Source: Candidatus Methanomethylicus sp. (GTDB lineage: Archaea; Thermoproteota; Methanomethylicia; Methanomethylicales; Methanomethylicaceae). From it: a stretch of 14,232 nt of DNA. Location of the stretch: positions 1 to 14,232 of the forward strand of contig JAJRAB010000109.1 of assembly GCA_028683025.1 (NCBI GenBank), written 5' to 3'. A program made the translations under genes and the position numbers. The notes beneath the pieces were generated by a model that worked only from the letters and a program-made list of their open reading frames with translations, was not told the DNA's origin and did not search any database. Of the stretch, positions 6,656 through 13,646 are shown in pieces (position 1 is the stretch's first letter; each line of letters opens with the position of its first letter).

Positions 6656-7402
6656 ATGAAAAAACCTCGCCTGAGATCATATATTTATAGCATTATATGC
6701 CCGAAGAATCTTATTGATAAAAAAACCGCAAGCATCTACCACCAGGTGGTAAATTTTTTGAAAATGAGCGCAACTGTTTTGGGAACGCTTCTCATGGGTA
6801 CTGGCGCATCTGCCTGGCTCTGCGGGCTTTATTTTGCCAGCAATCCTTTCTTCCGAGATAATAATCCATTGTTAAATGCTGGGGGGCAGTATTTAGTTCC
6901 TGTAGGTTTCATCCTGGGCATTCTTGGAGCAGTAATTTTTGCAGCTTCTTTTTTCACAAATTATTACCAACAAAATGTGCAGAAAGCTTCAATTAAGAAG
7001 TCGGCATACGCCATTGTTATCATTTTTACCTTGGTGGCAGCCGGTGGGGGGCTTTTCGTTTATTATCAATATACCTCGCTCCAGTCCCAATATAATTCGC
7101 TTCTAGCCCAGTACAACTGGCTGGTGGCTCAGCCTTCCATCTCAATTGCCGACCTTAATACATATGATGCGACAGCCCAGGTAAACTGCTCAATCCAGCT
7201 TATAGGGGCAGATTTTACGCTTGTTAATAGTGGCCAGGTTGATGGCTTCGCCACAATAAGGATTTCAGGTGGCGGTAACACCTGGGGCGAGAACATATAC
7301 TTTGTGCCAGCTGGCGGAACTTCACAAAAGAGCTTCATGATCCCAGTCGGGTGCGAACAGAACTTCAAGACTTGGGTTGAGGTTATTAGTGTGAAAAGGT
7401 AG
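6656..7402 (+). CDS. three-helix membrane protein with outer beta domain
   Basis: A 248-residue protein with a basic N-terminus, hydrophobic helices at about residues 38-60, 80-101 and 117-137, then a short coiled-coil segment (LQSQYNSLLAQ at 142-152) and a beta-type C-terminal domain (160-248) that holds two cysteines, Cys178 and Cys233, able to form a disulfide outside the cell. The passage TLVNSGQVDGFATIRISGGG resembles strands in archaeal CARDB/pilin-like domains. No named family is recognised. The coiled-coil segment echoes LQSNFTALLAQ in the preceding gene, so the two may be distant relatives or partners on the same surface structure. ATG 6656 is preceded by an ATG at 6651 that stops after two codons. 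A later start near Met37 would drop only the cytoplasmic N-terminus. Confidence 0.65.
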   Translation: MKKPRLRSYIYSIICPKNLIDKKTASIYHQVVNFLKMSATVLGTLLMGTGASAWLCGLYFASNPFFRDNNPLLNAGGQYLVPVGFILGILGAVIFAASFFTNYYQQNVQKASIKKSAYAIVIIFTLVAAGGGLFVYYQYTSLQSQYNSLLAQYNWLVAQPSISIADLNTYDATAQVNCSIQLIGADFTLVNSGQVDGFATIRISGGGNTWGENIYFVPAGGTSQKSFMIPVGCEQNFKTWVEVISVKR

Positions 7403-7492
7403 ATCGAGGTTGCCGAATTTCTTTTGCATGGTTAGGAAGGTGTAAATAGTTCAAGCTTTCCGATCGAAATGTGAAACAAAGGCATCTGTGAG

Positions 7493-7500
7493 ATTAAATA
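7493..7500 (+). promoter_or_regulatory. TATA-like box of the TerC-family gene
   Basis: TTAAATAA is centred about 32 bases before the ATG at 7529. It predicts transcription starting near 7523, which lies downstream of the alternative TTG at 7511 and supports the ATG as the true start. Confidence 0.4.
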
Positions 7501-7528
7501 AGGCGATTAATTGACTGGTGTTGGGTTC

Positions 7529-8521
7529 ATGATTGAAGTCAGTATTTACATATGGCTCGGATTCATTATCTTCATAATTGCTATGCTTGCTCTCGATCTG
7601 GGAGTATTCCAGAAGAAGAAGCACTGGATTCCTGTCAAGGAAGCGCTAGCCCTATCGGCGTTCTGGATAGCGCTGGCAATGGTATTCAATATCATAATTT
7701 TCATGTGGCAGGGACCGAAGCCAGCCATGGAGTTCCTAACGGGCTACCTGATTGAGGAGTCGCTCAGCGTTGACAACCTCTTCGTATTCCTCATAATATT
7801 CAGTTACTTTGGAGTGCCCAAGGATTACTGGCATGAGGTCCTCTTCTATGGCATTTTGGGTGCGCTGGTGATGAGGGGCATATTCATCGGGGTCGGAATC
7901 GCCATAATAAGCCAATTCCACTGGGTCCTCTACATATTCGGTGCAATTCTGATTTACACGGCTATAAAGGTCGCAGGGCAGCAGGGCGAGAAGATGGATC
8001 CTGGAAAGAATAAGGTGATCACGTTCTTCAAGAAGCACATGAACCTGACCGATGACTGCACCCAAGGCAACTTCTTTGAAAAGCGCAGTGGAAAGCGGAT
8101 AGCGACGCCCCTGGTGCTTACGCTCATTTCGATCGAACTTACAGATGTAGTCTTTGCCATGGACTCCGTTCCGGCCATATTCGGAGTAACGCTCGACCAG
8201 TTCATAGTCTACACTTCTAATGTATTTGCTATTCTGGGCTTGAGGGCGCTCTTCTTTGCACTGGCTGGCTGCATGAATAAAATCCATTATCTGAACTATG
8301 GACTGGGGGTTATTCTGGGTTTCATTGGCATCAAGATTCTCCTTCCTGCAGTCGGATATGTTGTGCCAGGTTTTCACTATGAGATTCCAACGGAGTATGC
8401 TCTTGGAATAGTAGCGACCGTGCTGCTGGTTGCAGTTCTTGCGTCGTATCTACGCACAATCCGCAATGGGAGTTGCTCGGAGCCACCCGGAGATCTTATC
8501 CAGCCTACTGGAAAGAGATGA
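7529..8521 (+). CDS. TerC/Alx-family integral membrane protein, probable metal exporter
   Basis: A 330-residue polytopic membrane protein, probably with 8-9 helices, carrying the TerC/Alx signatures. These are LALDLGVF (20-27), EESLSVDNLFVF (77-88), IELTDVVFAMDSVPAIFG (202-219) and TSNVFAILGLRALFFAL (229-245). The membrane-embedded acidic residues Asp23, Asp82, Glu203, Asp206 and Asp212 are the likely metal ligands. Bacterial members export Mn2+ or help metallate secreted enzymes, and others are linked to tellurite resistance. The cytoplasmic loop between helices (about 152-190) is charged and holds the segment MNLTDDCTQGNFFEKRSGKR. A TTG at 7511 would add six residues, but the TATA-like box favours ATG 7529. 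I see no metal-sensing riboswitch in the short upstream region. T-rich tracts follow the stop. Confidence 0.9.
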   Translation: MIEVSIYIWLGFIIFIIAMLALDLGVFQKKKHWIPVKEALALSAFWIALAMVFNIIIFMWQGPKPAMEFLTGYLIEESLSVDNLFVFLIIFSYFGVPKDYWHEVLFYGILGALVMRGIFIGVGIAIISQFHWVLYIFGAILIYTAIKVAGQQGEKMDPGKNKVITFFKKHMNLTDDCTQGNFFEKRSGKRIATPLVLTLISIELTDVVFAMDSVPAIFGVTLDQFIVYTSNVFAILGLRALFFALAGCMNKIHYLNYGLGVILGFIGIKILLPAVGYVVPGFHYEIPTEYALGIVATVLLVAVLASYLRTIRNGSCSEPPGDLIQPTGKR

Positions 8522-8525
8522 GACG

Positions 8526-8539
8526 GTTTTTCCTTTTTT
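8526..8539 (+). terminator. poly-T terminator after the TerC-family gene
   Basis: Two T tracts, five and six bases long, separated by CC, begin five bases after the stop codon. Archaeal RNA polymerase terminates on such U-rich runs without needing a hairpin. Confidence 0.45.
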
Positions 8540-8608
8540 AGGTTTAAAAATAAATCATAGGCACAAAGCTGATCCATATTCATAAACCAGCAGGTGCAAG
8601 AGATAATC

Positions 8609-9892
8609 ATGGAGCAGAAGGAATCTATACAGCCCCAATCACTCAAGCGCGAGATAGGTTTGGCAGGTGCCATCTCCTATGGAGTCGGCGTTATTGTGGG
8701 CGCAGGCATATATGCATTGGTGGGAAGGGTGGCAGGTTATTCCGGGAATGCCATCTGGATCTCATTTCTGCTGGGGGCCGTATTAGCTTCATTCACCGGC
8801 CTGAGCTACGCTGAGCTGTCCAGGCTATTGCCCACTGCTGGAGCTGAATATGACTACATACTCGAGGCCTCCCGGAGGAAGTTCCTGGCATTCATTGTCG
8901 GCTGGCTCGTGGTACTCACAGGAGCGATAAGTGCAGCTGCTGTTGCCCTCGGTTTTTCGGGATACCTGAAGGTATATCTGGGGCTTCCAGATGCCATGAT
9001 GGCGACCATTCTTGTGTTGGCTTTGTCGACTGTGAGCTTCTGGGGGATCAAGGAATCTATCTGGCTGAATGCAGCATTCACTGCGATCGAAGTTCTGGGT
9101 TTGGTCATGGTAATAGCCATAGGCATCCCCTTTATGGGAACGGTTAACTACTTCGAATATCCTAGCGGTTTTCAGGGCATAATAGCGGCAACCGCCCTAG
9201 TCTTCTTCGCGTACCTCGGGTTCGAGGGGATAGTCAAGATAGGGGAGGAGACAAAGGACCCAGAAAGGACCATACCACGGGCAATAATGGCATCCATAAT
9301 CATAACAACCGCCTTGTATGCACTTGTTGGGATTGCGGCTGTGAGCGTTATACCATACCAGCAGTTAGCGGCATCCACCTCACCCATAGCAGACATTGCC
9401 TTGAAAGCCCAAGGACAGGAGCTCTTCGTAGTACTCTCAGGCATATCGCTGATTGCGACAACGAACACCGTGCTAGTGCTTCTTATTGCCACTTCCCGCA
9501 TAATTTATGGGGTTGCGAAGAGTGTTTCAATCACTTTCCTATCCAAAGTGCATCCTAAGAAAGGTACTCCCTTTGGGGCGATAATGGTGACTGCGGCTCT
9601 CACCATACCCTTCACATTTTTGGGAGATATAGAGCTGGTAGCTAATGTAACGAATTTCCTGACTTTCGTGGTTTTCCTGGCTGTCAACCTTACGGTACTT
9701 GTGCTGGTTCAGAGGGGTGCCTGCTGCCGAGGCCCATTGAGGCACTTCAGCGTCCGGAGGTTACCTTTGATTGCAATCCTAGGCGTTGCTTCATCGCTGC
9801 TCATGCTGTTCCAATACTCGCTGGAGGTTGTTGCAATTTCCTTTCTGATGGTTGGGCTTGGCGCAATAATCTTTAGAGTCATTCTAAAATAA
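8609..9892 (+). CDS. APC-superfamily amino acid permease
   Basis: A 427-residue transporter with about 12 hydrophobic helices. It has the APC first-helix break GVIVGAGIYALVG (about 27-39), GLSYAELSRLLPTAGAEYDYI after helix 2, and the conserved cytoplasmic loop GEETKDPERTIPRAI in the middle. This family takes up amino acids or polyamines using a proton or cation gradient; the substrate is not readable from sequence. The Ala/Gly pattern resembles the YjeH/CAT-like APC branch common in archaea. ATG 8609 is preferred to GTG 8594, which would add five residues. A GGTG at 8593-8596 could act as ribosome-binding site, and TATTCATAAA near 8578-8587 could be a TATA region close to leaderless spacing. 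A T-rich tract separates it from the TerC-family gene, so it probably has its own promoter. Confidence 0.87.
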   Translation: MEQKESIQPQSLKREIGLAGAISYGVGVIVGAGIYALVGRVAGYSGNAIWISFLLGAVLASFTGLSYAELSRLLPTAGAEYDYILEASRRKFLAFIVGWLVVLTGAISAAAVALGFSGYLKVYLGLPDAMMATILVLALSTVSFWGIKESIWLNAAFTAIEVLGLVMVIAIGIPFMGTVNYFEYPSGFQGIIAATALVFFAYLGFEGIVKIGEETKDPERTIPRAIMASIIITTALYALVGIAAVSVIPYQQLAASTSPIADIALKAQGQELFVVLSGISLIATTNTVLVLLIATSRIIYGVAKSVSITFLSKVHPKKGTPFGAIMVTAALTIPFTFLGDIELVANVTNFLTFVVFLAVNLTVLVLVQRGACCRGPLRHFSVRRLPLIAILGVASSLLMLFQYSLEVVAISFLMVGLGAIIFRVILK

Positions 9893-9985
9893 TGCTATAA
9901 AATGGCTACCGGACTGCAAGAAGAGGGAACAGGGGAGCTATTCCAATGAAAGCATTAAGTTTCATCAGGATGGGCTGATGCCCTG

Positions 9986-9993
9986 AAAAAAAA
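9986..9993 (-). terminator. poly-T terminator of the methyltransferase-like gene
   Basis: An A8 run on the plus strand is a T8 run on the minus strand, 11 bases after the stop of the minus-strand gene. It is followed on that strand by a small GGGC-ATCA-GCCC stem. The T run is the likely archaeal termination signal. Confidence 0.45.
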
Positions 9994-10003
9994 TATGAAA
10001 GAG

Positions 10004-10891
10004 TCATGACCTTTTACTATAAAGTAAAAATTCCAACAGGGTGCCCGCCTTTTTTGGGCTGATGAGGAATGCGGGTACTTTGTTCATGTAATCCCTGTAG
10101 GGCTTTCCGAACCTCTGGATGAGCTCTTTCTCCTCGACATAGTGTATATGGGCATAAAAACTGATGAGCAGAGCCAAATAGGTCACGAAAGATAGAAGTG
10201 TAAAGCCTGCGAAAACCCCTCCAAGGCTTATGGTAAGAATGCCTGTATAGGTTGGATGGCGGAGGGCAGAGTAGATCTCGTTCTCCTGGATTTGGCTCTC
10301 CTCGGGGAAGTAGAGATAGACCACAGCCATATAATCAATGCCAAAAACCTGCAGAGCCCTAACGATCATCATAATTCCCATCAGAGTTAAAGATGCAGCC
10401 AGCGCAAACCGTGCATAAAGGACTGCCGGACCTGCAATGCCCATGAAGTTTTCAAGAGGGATGGCCAGGAACTGCAATGGCGCTGATGCCCAGAACGATT
10501 GGGCATAGGAATAGAACGGCACATATGGGTTGACCGCAGCAGCGAATATCCATAAAACGCCTCCGAAACCAAAGGGGATTACCCGCTGATAGGAGGTTGG
10601 ACCATACTTGGCTTTTAGGCGATCCCTCCAGATCCACATTTGCCATATGAGGCAGAATCCAACAGCCAGGACAATAAGCACACCGAACAATGGGAAAAAG
10701 GAGAGCAGCAGCTGGTTTACTCCTAAGAGAGCAGGGGCGGCGGGCAATGCATCAAACGCGATACAAATGGCAAAAGCTATGGAGCACATAAGGATGGCAT
10801 AAATTGGCAGAACAATAATCTTCTTTCCAGAGAGGGCTGGAAGTTTTTTCCTGAATTTGTCAACTCCCTTGATGAGCATCAAATCCCCCAT
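10004..10891 (-). CDS. isoprenylcysteine carboxyl methyltransferase-like membrane protein
   Basis: A 295-residue membrane protein with about seven hydrophobic segments and, at its C-terminus, the SAM-binding signature of the ICMT/PEMT-like methyltransferase family. The signature comprises ALRHPTYTG (209-217), then IHYVEEKELIQRFGKPYRDYMNKVPAFLI (in the region 249-277). In relatives this part binds S-adenosylmethionine at the membrane surface and methylates a lipid or isoprenylated substrate. The archaeal substrate is unknown and may be a lipid or quinone-like compound. The first 180 residues are poorly conserved membrane helices. ATG 10891 gives MGDLMLIKGVDKF; Met5 is an alternative start. A perfect palindrome GGGATATCCC lies 20-29 bases before the ATG, where a TATA box would be expected. 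The gene converges with the APC permease. Confidence 0.8.
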   Translation of the reverse strand: MGDLMLIKGVDKFRKKLPALSGKKIIVLPIYAILMCSIAFAICIAFDALPAAPALLGVNQLLLSFFPLFGVLIVLAVGFCLIWQMWIWRDRLKAKYGPTSYQRVIPFGFGGVLWIFAAAVNPYVPFYSYAQSFWASAPLQFLAIPLENFMGIAGPAVLYARFALAASLTLMGIMMIVRALQVFGIDYMAVVYLYFPEESQIQENEIYSALRHPTYTGILTISLGGVFAGFTLLSFVTYLALLISFYAHIHYVEEKELIQRFGKPYRDYMNKVPAFLISPKKAGTLLEFLLYSKRS

Positions 10892-10910
10892 AGGAATTGG
10901 CCTTTAGCAC

Positions 10911-10920
10911 GGGATATCCC
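10911..10920. promoter_or_regulatory. palindrome GGGATATCCC upstream of the methyltransferase-like gene
   Basis: A perfect 10-base palindrome 20-29 bases before the ATG at 10891, occupying the normal TATA-box position. No better TATA-like sequence is visible there. It could be an operator overlapping a weak promoter, but it is short and could be chance. Confidence 0.25.
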
Positions 10921-10989
10921 CAAATGGTTGGAGAATCTTTTGCAAGCCATATCCAGTATCCACTAGACCTATTGGGGCTATTAATACTT

Positions 10990-11206
10990 CCAATAATGCA
11001 TCAGATTACAATCTTGAGGAGGCAGTAAATGCCGTCCGCAAGCATTGGTTTGCAGGGACTAAAATCATCCATGAGGAGCACAGGGTGATGAAAAAGCCTT
11101 TGCCTCAGAGTGTGTAATGGGACGGCTGATGCTGAAAGAAGCAGTGGAGAACATTGAAGCCTCCGCGGACAGATGGAGGACACAGCTGATACGCTCAGGG
11201 CAATAG
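10990..11206 (+). pseudogene. possible decayed gene: open segments in shifting frames
   Basis: This and the next entry cover the 440-base gap between the methyltransferase-like and zinc-finger genes. One plus-strand frame is open from 10908 to a TAA at 11115-11117 and reads like protein in its later part (NLEEAVNAVRKHWFAGTKII), but has no usable start codon. A second frame continues the protein-like character (GDEKAFASECVMGRLMLKEA, then AVENIEASADRW) from about 11080 and stops at 11204-11206. A third frame then carries on to 11337. Three adjacent coding-like pieces in three different frames suggest an old gene broken by small insertions or deletions, or sequencing errors. No family is recognised. 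The minus-strand frames here look less like protein. Confidence 0.28.
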
Positions 11207-11337
11207 CGATACTGCACGGAAAGAAATGGACCTACTATCCTCAATTTTCCCAGATCCACCGCAATTACCGCATGCCATCGGCAGGACTCCTGCCACAAGG
11301 ATCTTTCCGCATCCTGAACAAAGAGCGCATTTCATAA
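11173..11337 (+). CDS. 54-residue ORF, small protein or 3' piece of a broken gene
   Basis: An ATG-started frame of 54 codons whose product (MEDTADTLRAIAILHGKKW, then an aromatic and basic second half ending FRILNKERIS) looks like ordinary protein. It overlaps the end of an upstream open segment in another frame by 34 bases. Its stop overlaps the end of the convergent zinc-finger gene by six bases. No strong ribosome-binding site precedes it (GCGGACAG). It may be an independent small gene, but it fits equally well as the last third of a frameshifted gene starting near 10990. No family is recognised. Confidence 0.3.
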   Translation: MEDTADTLRAIAILHGKKWTYYPQFSQIHRNYRMPSAGLLPQGSFRILNKERIS

Positions 11338-11568
11338 ATCCAGCCTCTTTCCACCGTACCTAAGGTCCCAAAGCGTCAATGGCTTCTGCACAGGCTTCTT
11401 TCTCGGCTTCGGCTGGTGGTGCTGAGCTACTGCAGGTTTTTTACTGTGCTTCTTCTTGTAATGGATCAACAGCCCCTGCCATGAGACGCACCATTTACTG
11501 CAAAGCTTGCACTTGATATGTCCTGAGGCAACCGCTTCACCGATATCAAGGAGATCAGATGGGAGCAT
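11332..11568 (-). CDS. small single C2H2 zinc-finger protein
   Basis: A 78-residue protein with one clear classical C2H2 finger, C-x2-C-x12-H-x4-H, formed by Cys20, Cys23, His36 and His41 (segment KCKLCSKWCVSW followed by QGLLIHYKKKH). A fourth-position aromatic pair and the Leu before the first His fit the usual finger core. The finger is followed by a very basic, Pro- and Lys-rich linker (HHQPKPRKKPVQKP) and a short conserved-looking end LWDLRYGGKRLDL. Single-finger proteins of this kind occur in archaea and their viruses and may bind DNA, RNA or proteins. ATG 11568 is chosen because an A/T-rich box at 11594-11600 lies about 29 bases upstream. A GTG at 11586 would add six residues. The gene lies just downstream of catalase on the same strand, 138 bases away. 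Confidence 0.7.
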   Translation of the reverse strand: MLPSDLLDIGEAVASGHIKCKLCSKWCVSWQGLLIHYKKKHSKKPAVAQHHQPKPRKKPVQKPLTLWDLRYGGKRLDL

Positions 11569-11697
11569 AGGATCAGATAGAGTCACTTTCGCCTAATTTT
11601 GCCAGCGGATCATGAAAATGATGTGACAGGTAATGAGTGCTGCCTCGGAGGCTTAGTTTCGGGCAGGAGTTACCAAAGAAAAATAAGGCAAGGAAAG

Positions 11698-11713
11698 AAA
11701 AAAAAAGGAAAAA
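11698..11713 (-). terminator. poly-T terminator of the catalase gene
   Basis: On the minus strand, tracts of five and nine T separated by CC begin ten bases after the catalase stop codon. This is a strong archaeal-type terminator and argues that the zinc-finger gene downstream has its own promoter. Confidence 0.5.
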
Positions 11714-11723
11714 TGGCTGCAGA

Positions 11724-13187
11724 TCAGATTACTTCTTCCATGGGTATGCCGAGCGCTTTTGCAACACCCCTACCATATTCAGGATCAGCCCTCAGGCAGT
11801 TCTTGATGTGCCTTATCTTGATCATCTTCGGAATGTCGCCCATTGCCCTGGCAGTGTTCCCGAAGAGCGCATTCTTCTGCCCGTCATTCATGAGCCTGAA
11901 GAGCTTGCCGGGCTGGGTGTAATAATCACTATCGTCCTCCCTGAAGTTCCAGTGGTCGGCTGCACCGCTGAGCGGCAAAGCTGGTTCTCTGAATTCAGGC
12001 TGCTCCAGCCATTCACCATAGCTGTTCGGCTCGTATCCAATTGTGCTGCCTGCATTGCTGTTGACTCTCATCTGGCCGTCCCTGTGGTAACTGTTGACAG
12101 GGCATCGGGGTGAGTTCACTGGTATCTGGTCATGATTAACACCAAGCCTGTAGCGCTGTGCATCGCCGTAGGAGAAGAGCCTTCCTTGCAACATCTTGTC
12201 AGGAGAGAAGCCGATGCCAGGAACTACGTTGGCTGGATTGAAGGCCGCCTGCTCCACATCTGCAAAGTAGTTCTCCGGGTTGCGGTTAAGCTCGAAGTAT
12301 CCCACTTCGATTAAGGGATATTCGCCATGGTACCAGACCTTGGTCAGATCGAATGGGTTATACGGCATATTTCTTGCCTGCTCATCAGTCATGACCTGGA
12401 TGTACATAGTCCATCGGGGGAATTCGCCACGCTCAATGCTCTCATACAGATCGCGCTGATGACTCTCTCGGTCTTTGGAAACAATTGCCTCGGCCTCTGC
12501 ATCGGCCAGGTTCTTTATTCCCTGCTGGGTCACGAAGTGAAACTTCACCCAAACCCTCTCATTCTTCCAGTTAATCATGCTGAAGGTATGGCTTCCAAAG
12601 CCGTTCATATGCCTATAGGACAAGGGAATACCGCGCTCGCTCATGGTTATCGTCACTTGATGGAGTGCCTCTGGCAGGGATGTCCAGTAGTCCCAGTTAT
12701 TTTTAGCACTTCTCATGTTTGTTCGGGGGTCGCGTTTCACGGCACGGTTCAAATCAGGAAACTTGAGCGGATCACGGATGAAGAAAACGGGTGTGTTGTT
12801 CCCAACCAAATCCCAGTTACCCTCCTCGGTGTAGAACTTGAGGGCGAAGCCGCGGATGTCCCGCTCGGCGTCGGCAGCACCCCTCTCACCTGCCACCGTC
12901 GAGAAGCGGGCAAACATGTCAGTTTTCTTTCCAATAACCGAGAAGATCCTGGCCTTGGTGTATCGGGAAATGTCGTTGGTGACACTGAATGTTCCAAATG
13001 CACCTGAGCCCTTTGCATGCATTCTCCTCTCAGGTATGACTTCCCTGTCGAAGTGGGCAAGTTTCTCCAGGAACCATACATCCTGAAGCAGCATTGGACC
13101 CCTTGGACCTGCGGTCATGCTGTTCTGGTTATCTGGCACTGGCGCTCCAGCTGCAGTTGTAATTTTTTTCTGGGTTTTTTCCGGCAT
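11724..13187 (-). CDS. heme catalase, small-subunit (clade 3-like) type
   Basis: A 487-residue monofunctional heme catalase, which breaks hydrogen peroxide down to water and oxygen in the cytoplasm. The distal catalytic His57 lies in [12 protein letters not shown], the distal Asn130 in [15 protein letters not shown], and the proximal heme ligand Tyr340 in the R-x-F-x-Y motif [14 protein letters not shown]. The length and a C-terminus ending soon after the helical domain match small-subunit catalases, not the large 700-residue type. The protein looks complete and functional. ATG 13187 is preceded by GGGAGG about nine bases upstream, one of the best ribosome-binding sites in the window, and a TATA-like ATTATTTAAA near 13237-13245 predicts a leader of about 28 bases. 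Clade-3 catalases in archaea often come from bacteria by transfer; that is likely but not shown here. Confidence 0.96.
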   Translation of the reverse strand: MPEKTQKKITTAAGAPVPDNQNSMTAGPRGPMLLQDVWFLEKLAHFDREVIPERRMHAKGSGAFGTFSVTNDISRYTKARIFSVIGKKTDMFARFSTVAGERGAADAERDIRGFALKFYTEEGNWDLVGNNTPVFFIRDPLKFPDLNRAVKRDPRTNMRSAKNNWDYWTSLPEALHQVTITMSERGIPLSYRHMNGFGSHTFSMINWKNERVWVKFHFVTQQGIKNLADAEAEAIVSKDRESHQRDLYESIERGEFPRWTMYIQVMTDEQARNMPYNPFDLTKVWYHGEYPLIEVGYFELNRNPENYFADVEQAAFNPANVVPGIGFSPDKMLQGRLFSYGDAQRYRLGVNHDQIPVNSPRCPVNSYHRDGQMRVNSNAGSTIGYEPNSYGEWLEQPEFREPALPLSGAADHWNFREDDSDYYTQPGKLFRLMNDGQKNALFGNTARAMGDIPKMIKIRHIKNCLRADPEYGRGVAKALGIPMEEVI

Positions 13188-13236
13188 ATTTTAGCCTCCC
13201 AATAAAAATTTCTATGTAAATAAATTGTAATCATTA

Positions 13237-13246
13237 TTATTTAAAC
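13237..13246 (-). promoter_or_regulatory. TATA-like region of the catalase gene
   Basis: Minus-strand GTTTAAATAA lies about 50-59 bases before the ATG at 13187. It gives a leader long enough to include the GGGAGG ribosome-binding site. A second A/T-rich box at 13217-13224 is closer to the start but would leave the ribosome-binding site outside the message. Confidence 0.35.
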
Positions 13247-13295
13247 TCCTGTTGTGACCAATGCAATAAAATAGGTAAATTAGATTTTTCAGAGG

Positions 13296-13414
13296 TGTAG
13301 GGTGATTATTGGCCACGGTGAATCTTATGCTAGCTCACCCTTTCCCCACCACCGCTTCTAGAATATTCCGGTAGCGGGGGAAGAATGAGCCCCCAATGCC
13401 ATTTCAGATGGCAT
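13296..13414 (+). ncRNA. candidate structured non-coding RNA
   Basis: A non-coding stretch dense in complementary segments. GGGTGA (13300-13305) pairs with TCACCC (13335-13340). GCTCA (13333-13337) pairs with TGAGC (13386-13390), enclosing CCGCT (13352-13356) with AGCGG (13373-13377). GGGGG (13376-13380) can pair with CCCCC (13390-13394). ATGCCAT (13396-13402) and ATGGCAT (13408-13414) form a perfect 7-base stem with a 5-base loop. Some pairings exclude each other, so alternative folds are possible. AATAAAATAG at 13264-13273 is about 27 bases before 13296 and could be a TATA box, and T-rich sequence follows from 13427. No known RNA family is recognised, and the strand is inferred only from the TATA-like box. 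Confidence 0.28.
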
Positions 13415-13476
13415 ACACCCGACAAATCTTTTATCCCTCTCTACTTTTGACCTTTTCCTTCGATTGATGTAATTTG

Positions 13477-13496
13477 AGCTTCACATGAGTGAAGCT
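13477..13496. repeat. perfect 8-base inverted repeat around a start codon
   Basis: AGCTTCAC (13477-13484) and GTGAAGCT (13489-13496) are perfectly complementary with a 4-base loop, ATGA, at 13485-13488. The loop holds the ATG of the 53-residue ORF. A transcribed hairpin here would display or occlude the start codon. Confidence 0.6.
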
Positions 13497-13646
13497 ATAA
13501 TCAGCCTGGGAATATGGATAACAAAAGGGATTTTCCGATTTGTGGAAGCTCCGCTAAAGTTGCGTGTATTTTTGAATCTGCATAGCATGACCTTGTATGG
13601 CAACCGGTTTTTTGCCAAGATAAGAGACAAGCCCTATTGGGGATAG
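13485..13646 (+). CDS. 53-residue small protein of unknown function
   Basis: An ATG-started frame of 53 codons whose product looks natural. It has a hydrophobic and basic first half (SEAIISLGIWITKGIFRFVE), then APLKLRVFLNLHSMTLYGNR and a basic end, FAKIRDKPYWG. It could be an amphipathic or membrane-associated peptide. An in-frame TAA lies four codons upstream, so this is the longest possible start. TTTTAT at 13429-13434 could be a TATA box giving a leader near 28 bases. There is no obvious ribosome-binding site, and the ATG lies in the loop of a perfect 8-base hairpin. A second inverted repeat (13626-13660) spans the stop codon. No family is recognised; a chance open frame remains possible. 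Confidence 0.38.
   Translation: MSEAIISLGIWITKGIFRFVEAPLKLRVFLNLHSMTLYGNRFFAKIRDKPYWG

Noticed and set aside
7736..8377. 213-codon minus-strand frame antisense to the TerC-family gene
   Set aside because: It is fully inside a gene with strong family motifs; its translation is rich in His, Tyr, Glu and Arg with no recognisable domain, as expected of a codon-bias shadow.
11065..11298. 77-codon minus-strand frame in the gap before the zinc-finger gene
   Set aside because: Its translation is Ser/Cys/His-rich and not protein-like; the plus-strand frames over the same bases look more like coding sequence.
12327..13007. 226-codon plus-strand frame opposite catalase
   Set aside because: It lies wholly within the catalase gene and its translation has no recognisable domain.
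13300..13355. tRNA-like stretch (GGGTGA pairing TCACCC, then CCCCACCA)
   Set aside because: It is too short, lacks a GTTCRA-type T-loop and the D-arm and anticodon arm, and the CCACCA is better explained as part of another hairpin.
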